Under the pieces are notes generated by a model. That model was not told the DNA's origin, did not search any database, and worked only from the letters and a program-made list of their open reading frames with translations. The position numbers and the translations under genes are program-made. A stretch of 15,216 bases of DNA from JBGOUJ01 sp041477005 (GTDB lineage Bacteria; Acidobacteriota; Terriglobia; Bryobacterales; JACQDG01). Positions 7,643 through 13,898 of the stretch are shown in pieces. Numbering within the stretch: the first letter of the stretch is position 1; each line of letters begins with the position of its first letter. The stretch spans positions 1 through 15,216 of the forward strand of contig JBGOUJ010000116.1 in assembly GCA_041477005.1 (NCBI GenBank), in the 5' to 3' direction.

Positions 7643-8619
7643 AATTGCTCGAAACCCCGCAGCGCGAGTCCCACCGCCACCGGCATGCAGTGCGCGTGAT
7701 CCCAAACCAGGCGGCTCAGCCCGTTGGAGCCGTCAAACTCGATTCTGTGAAATGGATTCAGCTCTCCGAACGGCAGGCGGATCCGGTTCCGCAGCATCTC
7801 CCCCAGGCCGCGCGCGTGGGCGGCGCCGCCGGAGGTCAGCAGCCGCTGAATCTGGCTGGAGCGCGGCTCTAGCGGGTGCTCGTCGGCCACCTCATCCATC
7901 AGCTCAAAGACACGCTCCAGGTTCACGGCAATGCGGTCGGTCAGGCTCCACTCCTCGTTGTTCAACTGCGTGCGCGCCAAGGATAGCTCCTTCGCCAGCA
8001 CCGGCGTCGAACCCCGGACGATGCAGACCGTCATGGCGGAAGCTCCCAGGTGGAGCAAGCCGATGATCTCGGTCGACTGTGGCTCGTAATTATACGCGTA
8101 AGCGTTGACCAGGGCACAGGCCGTGGAGTCCACCAGCGCCGGGGTCTTGCCGGCGCGCTTGATCAGGTCGTGCAGACGCTCCACCCGGCCCGGCTTGGCC
8201 GCCACCACCAGCGCATCGATCCACTGGGAATCCGAGAAGTTATCGAGCACCTCGAAGTCGAAATTGGTCGGTTCCACGAGGAATGGCGCCAGCCGGGCGG
8301 TCTCCTGGCGAACCGATGCCTTCAGAGCGTCCCCGGTCGCCCGCTCCAGCTTGAGCCGGGTAATGAAAACGTCTTCGCCGCCCAACCCGACGGCCACCCG
8401 GCTGCCACGCAGCTTCTGATCGCGGCAGAAGCGACGGATGCAATCGGAGACGGCGGGCGGGTCCAGGAGAGCGCCATCGGAGATGGCGCCGCTGGGCATG
8501 GCGGCGATGGCGGCCCGGCCCACGACAAGCCGGTCGCCCTTCTTTTTCAGCTCCACACCCTTGAGTGTGGAGGAGCCGATGTCCAGCCCCACTAAAGCAG
8601 AAGTGCCAAGAGGAAACAC
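7639..8619 (-). CDS. pilM: PilM-like type IV pilus assembly ATPase-fold protein
   Basis: Actin-like cytoplasmic protein that in type IV pilus systems docks on the N-terminus of PilN. 326 aa. Seen: phosphate-1 loop LVGLDIGSSTLKGVEL (9-24), the GSRVAVGLGGEDVFITRLKL segment (72-91), a second phosphate-like motif IGLLHLGASAMTVCIVRGS (186-204), adenosine motif LLTSGGAAHARGLGEML (260-276) and the characteristic end MPVAVGLALRGF (312-323). In phosphate-2 the usual Asp (D-x-G) is His190, so nucleotide handling may differ from canonical PilM. GTG start, 23 nt after the previous gene; the following gene begins within its stop codon. No pilO, pilP or pilQ follows, so a dedicated function apart from the main pilus locus is possible. 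Confidence 0.87.
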   Translation of the reverse strand: MFPLGTSALVGLDIGSSTLKGVELKKKGDRLVVGRAAIAAMPSGAISDGALLDPPAVSDCIRRFCRDQKLRGSRVAVGLGGEDVFITRLKLERATGDALKASVRQETARLAPFLVEPTNFDFEVLDNFSDSQWIDALVVAAKPGRVERLHDLIKRAGKTPALVDSTACALVNAYAYNYEPQSTEIIGLLHLGASAMTVCIVRGSTPVLAKELSLARTQLNNEEWSLTDRIAVNLERVFELMDEVADEHPLEPRSSQIQRLLTSGGAAHARGLGEMLRNRIRLPFGELNPFHRIEFDGSNGLSRLVWDHAHCMPVAVGLALRGFEQL

Positions 8620-8642
8620 GTTCTATTCGCGGCGTCCTTCCG

Positions 8643-9281
8643 TTACTTGGGAGCCCGAGCCAAACCCGACGCCAGTAATTCGGCGCGGTCGGACAAGCTG
8701 CGAGCTCGGTTCAAATCGCCCTGTGAGCGGGCCTGCCGGGCCTGTTCGATAAAAGAGCGCACCCGGGCGACCTCGTCTTTGTCCGCCGCCCCCGCCTGCG
8801 CCAGGAATCGCTCCGCCGCCAGCAGACTTCGTTCGATGCGCTGCTGCAGGTCCTGCTCCTCGCCCGGGGTGAGCATCGGCCGAAGCTGCGGCGCCGGCGC
8901 TGTGGCTGCCGGCGGGCTGGTGGCCGGCTCCGGAGCGGGCGCTGGCGCAGTCGCCACCGGGGTCGGGGCCCGCCGAACGGGCGCCTTCTGTCTGGGCGCC
9001 TGCGGCGGCGCGGGCTCGGTGGCCGGAGTTTCCTCCTCCGGCTCTTGTACCGCCGGTATGGCCCCGGGCGGTATCGGCTGCGGCGGCGGCAGCCGCTCGG
9101 TCGTTTGGGGTGCGGAAACCGGCTCCGCGGTTGCCGCCGCCGCCACCACCCTCGGAGCAGCGGCCGGCTGCGCCGCCGCAGACGTGTGCCGCAGCAGCCT
9201 GCAGCCTAGCAGCGCCAAGGCCGCGACCACGGCCATCGCGGCCAGCTTTGCTTCGTTCCGGCTTGTGTTCCGGCCGATCAC
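8643..9281 (-). CDS. Pro/Ala-rich putative lipoprotein or membrane-anchored protein with C-terminal helical segment
   Basis: 212 aa; no named family recognised. N-terminus NEAKLAAMAVVAALALLGC looks like a type II signal sequence with lipobox LLGC (Cys27) or a single anchor. Next comes a Pro/Ala/Thr-rich linker (about 35-135) similar in character to the stalk of the AMIN protein two genes on. The C-terminal about 75 residues are predicted helical and highly charged (EEQDLQQRIERSLLAAERFL ... RSFIEQARQARSQGDLNRAR), resembling a TPR-like or coiled-coil pair. The GTG start overlaps the kinase stop (GTGA) and is preceded by GGAGG. Its position between the kinase and pilM suggests an envelope role in the same system. 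Confidence 0.75.
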   Translation of the reverse strand: MIGRNTSRNEAKLAAMAVVAALALLGCRLLRHTSAAAQPAAAPRVVAAAATAEPVSAPQTTERLPPPQPIPPGAIPAVQEPEEETPATEPAPPQAPRQKAPVRRAPTPVATAPAPAPEPATSPPAATAPAPQLRPMLTPGEEQDLQQRIERSLLAAERFLAQAGAADKDEVARVRSFIEQARQARSQGDLNRARSLSDRAELLASGLARAPK

Positions 9282-11119
9282 CTCGCCTCCACCGCCGGGA
9301 ACCTCACGCGGAAGGTCGTACCTCGGCCCAGTTCACTGGAAAAGTCAATTGTACCATTGTGCAATTGCACTACGCGAAATGTCGAGGCCAGTCCGATGCC
9401 CGACCCATCCTTCTTGGTGGTGAAGTAAAGGCGGAAGATCTTCTCCCGGTCCTGCGGCGCAATGCCCACCCCCTGGTCGGCCACCGACAGCTCCACTTCC
9501 GATCCCAGCCGCACCACCGCCAGTTTCAATTCGCCTCCCTGCGGCATGGCCTGAATGGCGTTGACCACCAGGTTCAGCACCGCCTCTTTCAACTGATCCC
9601 GATCCGCTTTGATCGTGATGGCGCTGTCGGCGGCGCCGTTGAGCACCTCGATGCGGACCTTGCGGGAGGTCGCGTCGGGGCCGGCCAGCGCCGCGACTTC
9701 CTGCACCAAGCCGTCCAGACTCACTTCCGCCAGCTTTAGATCAACCGGCCGATTGAAATCGAGGAACGTCTTGACGACGTGATCGAGGCGGTTCATCTCT
9801 CGCGCAATCACTTCCAGCTCGGGCGGGGGGGGCTGGTCCGAGGACGCGCTCAGGCGGTTCTTCAGCAGTTCGAGGTGCAGGGTGATGGCATTCAGAGGGT
9901 TCTTGATGTGGTGAGCCACGCCGCCGGTGAGGCGGCTGATGGCCGCCAGGCGGGAAGAGACTTCCACCTGGGTTTCGATCTGCCGGCGGGTATCGGCATC
10001 GCGCAGCAACACCAGCGTCCCCAGCCGCCGCCGGGTGGCGAAATCCTCCATCAGCTCCACGCTCAGCAGCACGCGCAACGACGGTCTGGGCTCGTTCGGG
10101 ATCTCAACCACGCGGCCCTCGAGCGGCTGGCGCAACTGCACGGCGCTCACCACCAGGGCGCCCAATTCCGAGCCGGCCGGGAAAACCTCCTCGATCGACT
10201 GCCCCATCATCTGCCAGCGCCCCTGGCCCAGAAACGGCTCGGTCGCGGCGCTGGCGATGATCAGGTGGTCGTTGGCGTCGAACAGCAGCACGGCGCCCTC
10301 CAGCTTGCGCATCAACTGTTGCATGTTGCCGCGCAGGGAGCTGATGCCTTCGCGCGCATCCCGAAACTGCTGTCCGAGCAGGCTCAGCTTGCTGGTGATG
10401 GCCGTGTACTCGTTTCTCTGCGGCTGGTCCGCCGGGAGCGAGGGAGCGAATTCGCCGCGCGTCATCCGGTCGATGGCCTGGCCCAGACGGTCGAGCGGCC
10501 GGAAGGCGATTCGCGAAAACACGACCGCCAGCACCAGCGCCGCCAGCAGGCTGAGCAGCGCCGCGATCCCCAGCTCGCGGATCTGCGGTTTGAGCTCGCC
10601 CCACAGAAAGGCGGTGGGAACCGCCACGTGCAGCTCCAGCACCGGCCGCCCTTCGTAGCCGAACGTGCGGGAGATCTCGTAGTCCTGGTGCGGCGCATAC
10701 ACCGCTCGCAATTGCTCGATGAAGCCCTTCTCCGCCAGCTCCTTGAACTTCGGCCGCCGCACCCATTGGTGGCGCTCCATAGAGCCGGACAACACTTCCC
10801 CATACTGGTCGGTGACGGCGATTTCGGCGATGGTATTGAAGCTCGCGAGGGACCGCAGAAGGATCTCCCGAAGCTCGTCGTCCTCTCGAACCGCCTGCCG
10901 CCAGTACGCGGCGCTCTGCTCCGGTGTGGCCAAGGGCGGCGGCCCGGAGAGCGTATCCATGGTCGCGCTTTCCACTTGCTGGGCCACCATCTGGGCCTGC
11001 TGGAACGCCGACTGTAGTTGCATCCGCAGCAGATGCCGGAGGTAGACCATCGACAGCACCACCGTCAGGATCAGAACCAGGCCCACGATCGAGAAGCTCA
11101 GGCGGCGTTTGAATGACAT
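9278..11119 (-). CDS. Membrane sensor histidine kinase, NtrB/ZraS-like
   Basis: 613-aa sensor kinase partnering the sigma54 response regulator encoded just upstream. Seen: TM1 (10-27), a periplasmic sensor domain (about 30-178), TM2 (184-202), HAMP linker (203-255, starting FRPLDRLGQAIDRMTRGEF), a PAS-like domain (272-378, AVLLFDANDHLIIASAA), a HisKA helix pair with H-box VAHHIKNPLNAI (401-412) and the HATPase domain: N-box LNLVVNAIQAM (516-526), G1 VADQGVGIA (547-554), F-box FRLYFTTK and G2 GSGIGLA (572-578). The residue after the phosphoacceptor His403 is His where nearly all HisKA kinases have Glu or Asp. Begins 108 bp after the regulator gene, across an inverted repeat. Confidence 0.95.
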   Translation of the reverse strand: MSFKRRLSFSIVGLVLILTVVLSMVYLRHLLRMQLQSAFQQAQMVAQQVESATMDTLSGPPPLATPEQSAAYWRQAVREDDELREILLRSLASFNTIAEIAVTDQYGEVLSGSMERHQWVRRPKFKELAEKGFIEQLRAVYAPHQDYEISRTFGYEGRPVLELHVAVPTAFLWGELKPQIRELGIAALLSLLAALVLAVVFSRIAFRPLDRLGQAIDRMTRGEFAPSLPADQPQRNEYTAITSKLSLLGQQFRDAREGISSLRGNMQQLMRKLEGAVLLFDANDHLIIASAATEPFLGQGRWQMMGQSIEEVFPAGSELGALVVSAVQLRQPLEGRVVEIPNEPRPSLRVLLSVELMEDFATRRRLGTLVLLRDADTRRQIETQVEVSSRLAAISRLTGGVAHHIKNPLNAITLHLELLKNRLSASSDQPPPPELEVIAREMNRLDHVVKTFLDFNRPVDLKLAEVSLDGLVQEVAALAGPDATSRKVRIEVLNGAADSAITIKADRDQLKEAVLNLVVNAIQAMPQGGELKLAVVRLGSEVELSVADQGVGIAPQDREKIFRLYFTTKKDGSGIGLASTFRVVQLHNGTIDFSSELGRGTTFRVRFPAVEAR

Positions 11120-11130
11120 GACTGCACAAA

Positions 11131-11226
11131 GAAGTCAGAAGTCAGAAGCCAGAAGGCCGAATAAACCCGCCCTTTTCAGGATTCTGGCTCCTGGCTACTG
11201 ACTTCCGACTTCTGACTTCCGACCTT
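11131..11226. repeat. Long imperfect inverted repeat between response regulator and kinase genes
   Basis: Left arm GAAGTCAGAAGTCAGAAG plus CCAGAA (11131-11154); right arm 11182-11219 carries TTCTGGCT, CTGACTTC and CGACTTCTGACTTC. The arms are themselves built from the 8-bp unit CTGACTTC. In the minus-strand transcript they form a large hairpin around a 27-nt loop, ending about 11 nt before the kinase start and followed by TTTGTGC. Such CTGACTTC-type repeats are seen as dispersed intergenic elements in bacterial genomes. It could partly terminate transcription or set the regulator to kinase ratio. Confidence 0.8.
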
Positions 11227-11227
11227 C

Positions 11228-12610
11228 TCATCCCGTTCCATATTCCTTCAACTTGTTGTGAAGGGTCTTCAGGCTGATGCCGAGGATCTCGGCGGCGCGG
11301 GTTTTATTGTTGCGTGTGTGCTCCAGGGTTCTCAAGATCAGCGATTTCTCAGCCTCAGCAACCGTGGCGCCGACGCGCAGGGCGATGCCGTCTCCATCCC
11401 CCTGGGGGCGTGCCGGCTCGAACGGCGCCAAAAAGTCCGTGGGCAGGTGGGACAGGGCGATAGTCCCCTCGCCCGCCACGATTACCGCCCGCTCCAGCAC
11501 GTTGCGCAGCTCCCGCACGTTCCCCGGCCAGTTGTGCTGCTGGAAACGCTCGATCACCGCCGGCTCGAGGCCCGATACCCGGCAGGAATGTTTCTGGTTG
11601 AGCTGCCCCAACAGGGTCTCGGTGATCAGCGGCAGGTCGTCTTTTCGCTCGCGCAACGGTGGCAAGGCGATCTGGAAAACGTTCAAACGGTAGTAGAGGT
11701 CCTTGCGCAGCTCCCCCTTGCTGACGGCGGCCTCGGGCACTTTGTTGGTGGCCGCCAAAACCCGCACATCCACCTGGATCTCGGCCTTGGCGCCCAGCCG
11801 GCGCACCTTGCCGTCCTCCAGCACCCGCAACAGCTTGGCCTGGATGGCGGGCTGCATCTCGCCGATTTCGTCCAGCAGAAGGGTCCCTCCTTGCGCCAGC
11901 TCGAAGCAGCCGGCCCGCCGCTCGGCGGCCCCGGTGAACGACCCCTTCTCGTGGCCGAACAGCTCGCTTTCCATCAGGCTCTCGGGCAGGGCCGCGCAGT
12001 TGATGGCCACGAACGGTCCCGGCCGTCGCGGGCTCAGCTTGTGGATGGTGTGAGCCACCATCTCTTTGCCGGTGCCGCTTTCACCGGTAATGAGGACGGA
12101 AGCCGAGGTGGGGGCCACTTGCTGGAGCAGGGCGAAGACGCGCTGCATGGCGGCCGAGCGGCCGACCATTTCGTCCAGCTCGCCGCTATAGACCAGGCGC
12201 CGCTGCAGCCTCTCTTTTTCCTGCGAGAGACTGCTGCTCTCGACGGCCCGCGCCAGCAGCACCTGCAAAGCGGCCGGCTTGATCGGCTTTTCGACGAACC
12301 AGTAGGCGCCCAGATCGTGAACCGTGGCCACGGCGTTCTCGATGCTGCCGTAGGCGGTCAGCACGATCGTGGGCGGGATATTGCCCTGCTCGGCCAGCCG
12401 GCGCAGCAGTTCGAAGCCGTCCAGCCGCGGCATCTCCAGATCGGTGATGATCACCTGCGCCGGGAAGGAGGCCAGCTTTTCCAGCGCGTCCTGCCCATCC
12501 TCGGCCGTTTGAGTCACGTAGCCCCACCCGGCGATCAACCCGGCCAGAGCGTCGCGCTGCGCGGCCTCGTCATCGACGATCAGTATGTGTTTGCGTGGTG
12601 AGGCGTTCAC
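11228..12610 (-). CDS. Sigma54-dependent response regulator, NtrC/ZraR family
   Basis: 460-aa activator of RpoN promoters. Seen: receiver domain (7-122; IVDDE at 11-15, phosphoacceptor Asp57 in IITDLEMP, Thr85 and Lys108), AAA+ domain (148-375) with Walker A GESGTGKE (176-183), sigma54-contacting loop GSFTGA (223-228; the consensus is GAFTGA), Walker B LLLDEIG (244-250), RLNVFQIALPPLRER (308-322) and WPGNVREL (361-368), then a Fis-type helix-turn-helix (about 420-457, TRAAEILGISLKTLHNKLKEY). The GTG start is chosen because the receiver domain begins directly after it; there is no strong Shine-Dalgarno. No -24/-12 promoter was found by eye in front of the downstream genes, so its targets are probably elsewhere or were missed. 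Confidence 0.95.
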   Translation of the reverse strand: MNASPRKHILIVDDEAAQRDALAGLIAGWGYVTQTAEDGQDALEKLASFPAQVIITDLEMPRLDGFELLRRLAEQGNIPPTIVLTAYGSIENAVATVHDLGAYWFVEKPIKPAALQVLLARAVESSSLSQEKERLQRRLVYSGELDEMVGRSAAMQRVFALLQQVAPTSASVLITGESGTGKEMVAHTIHKLSPRRPGPFVAINCAALPESLMESELFGHEKGSFTGAAERRAGCFELAQGGTLLLDEIGEMQPAIQAKLLRVLEDGKVRRLGAKAEIQVDVRVLAATNKVPEAAVSKGELRKDLYYRLNVFQIALPPLRERKDDLPLITETLLGQLNQKHSCRVSGLEPAVIERFQQHNWPGNVRELRNVLERAVIVAGEGTIALSHLPTDFLAPFEPARPQGDGDGIALRVGATVAEAEKSLILRTLEHTRNNKTRAAEILGISLKTLHNKLKEYGTG

Positions 12611-12639
12611 AGGTACTTTCTATTCTACTCGTCTTGTCT

Positions 12640-12775
12640 GCTCCCTGGGGGAGTGCTGGGGAGTGCCGGGGGCTGCTGGGGTCCTGGGGTGCCGCGCTGC
12701 GGGGGTGCTGCCGTGCTGGGGTGCTGGGGTGCTGCGGTGCGGGGGGTGCAGGGGGTGCGCGGCGGGGCGCCGGCA
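12640..12775. repeat. G-run-rich GTGCTGGG repeat, potential G-quadruplex
   Basis: About eleven runs of four to six G on the plus strand within 121 bp, mostly separated by TGCT, TGCC or similar, so the basic unit is GGGGTGCT. The first five runs (12647-12689) have loops of 4-6 nt and meet the standard four-tract quadruplex pattern. On the minus strand, the transcribed sense of both flanking genes, the RNA is C-rich with repeated CAGCACCCC, as in Rho-loading sites. It fills most of the 178-bp gap between the hydrolase stop and the regulator start; no gene is seen in it. Confidence 0.8.
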
Positions 12776-12788
12776 AAATCGAGGCGCG

Positions 12789-13898
12789 TCAGCCCTTCAG
12801 GACGCGCTCCAGCAACGGATAGGCCTTGAGGCCGTTCCAACGATGCTTGCCGTCGAAGAAATTCGTCTGGAGCTGCTCCGACCGACCGAAGGCGCCCCAC
12901 ACACGGCGCATACGCTCCAATGCCGGCTCGATCCAGCCTTTGACCATCAGGCCGTCCTGTAAACCGACTTCCCAGAGGCACGGACGCGGCGCGATGAGAG
13001 AGGCGATCTCCGGAACATCTCCGTAGCTCAGCAGTCCCGGGAGGATCTGTGCGCCGCAGTCGTAATGTCCCTGAACCCGCTCCTGCATGACGTTCAGCGC
13101 GCCCGAGATGACGGCTACGCGGATCTTTTGCGACAGGGCTGAGGTGAGCATGGTCATGCGGCCGCCGTAGGAAAGCCCTACGCAGCCGAGCCGGGCCGGG
13201 TCCACAGAGTCCGATCGCGAGAGCAGCTCCAGCGTCCACAGCGCGTCGCGCAGATTCTCTGCAATCAGCAGCTTGCCGAACAGCATCATGCGAGCGAAGG
13301 TGACGCCGCACGCATCGCCACGGTACGACTTGCGGTCGTCCACGCGACGGCCGAAAGGGGTAAGACATGGTATTGCCACCACATACCCCCGCCGCACGAG
13401 CTGCAAGCCGTAGTCGTAATTCGCCCCCGCAATTGCCGCCTTCTGCTCCGGCGTGGTCGAGATACCGGCCACAGAATCGTACCCGTAGTCGCCATGCCCA
13501 TGCAGCGCCAGGATGCCGGGGCGCTTCTCGGAAGCGGCGCCCCGTGGTATCAGCCGGTAGACGGGCAGGTCGCGAAACCCCTCTGCCCGCAGCAGCAACT
13601 CCTCGCGCCGGTGATCGCCCAGGTCCACGGTGCGCTCGCGTATTTCCTGCCAGCGTTCCGGCGGATTGTGCGGGCCGAGCAGCTCCGACAGCTTGGCCGC
13701 GAATTCGCGCTGCCAGGCCCGGCCCTGTTCGGCGTTTCCGCCACGAAACTGCATGGAGAGCGGAGCGTGCTTCGCCCAGTCGAGGATCTCGTCGTTTACA
13801 TTGACGTTTTTCTCCGCCGCGAGGCCCCGCACCGCGAGGCACCCGGCCGAGAGCGCCATCCACCGCCGCCGCGTCAGTCCCTGCATCCATTCACTCAT
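12789..13898 (-). CDS. Tat-exported alpha/beta hydrolase (acetyl xylan esterase/dienelactone hydrolase-like)
   Basis: 369-aa exported serine hydrolase. Seen: twin-arginine signal LTRRRWMALSAG (8-19) with likely cleavage near GLAA (25-28); N-terminal helical region; the strand and oxyanion loop PGILALHGHGDYGYDS (127-142); nucleophile elbow GCVGLSYGG (Ser243); candidate catalytic Asp315 (VGLQDG) and His352 (DGKHRW). The layout matches the Abhydrolase_7-type enzymes frequent in Acidobacteriota and Planctomycetes, which often act on acylated carbohydrates; the substrate is unknown. The start was placed at the ATG giving MSEWMQGLTRRR, since earlier in-frame ATGs lie within the preceding gene and would bury the Tat signal. 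It overlaps that gene by 8 bp, so the two are surely one transcript. Confidence 0.88.
   Translation of the reverse strand: MSEWMQGLTRRRWMALSAGCLAVRGLAAEKNVNVNDEILDWAKHAPLSMQFRGGNAEQGRAWQREFAAKLSELLGPHNPPERWQEIRERTVDLGDHRREELLLRAEGFRDLPVYRLIPRGAASEKRPGILALHGHGDYGYDSVAGISTTPEQKAAIAGANYDYGLQLVRRGYVVAIPCLTPFGRRVDDRKSYRGDACGVTFARMMLFGKLLIAENLRDALWTLELLSRSDSVDPARLGCVGLSYGGRMTMLTSALSQKIRVAVISGALNVMQERVQGHYDCGAQILPGLLSYGDVPEIASLIAPRPCLWEVGLQDGLMVKGWIEPALERMRRVWGAFGRSEQLQTNFFDGKHRWNGLKAYPLLERVLKG

Noticed and set aside
9779..12601. Long open frames on the plus strand opposite the kinase (412 codons) and the regulator (447 codons)
   Set aside because: Antisense shadows from high-GC codon use: they match no family, while the minus-strand frames carry every motif of their families.
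12611..12640. Sigma70 promoter for the response regulator (TAGAAT box before the GTG)
   Set aside because: No acceptable -35 at 16-18 bp and the box is unremarkable; too weak to call.
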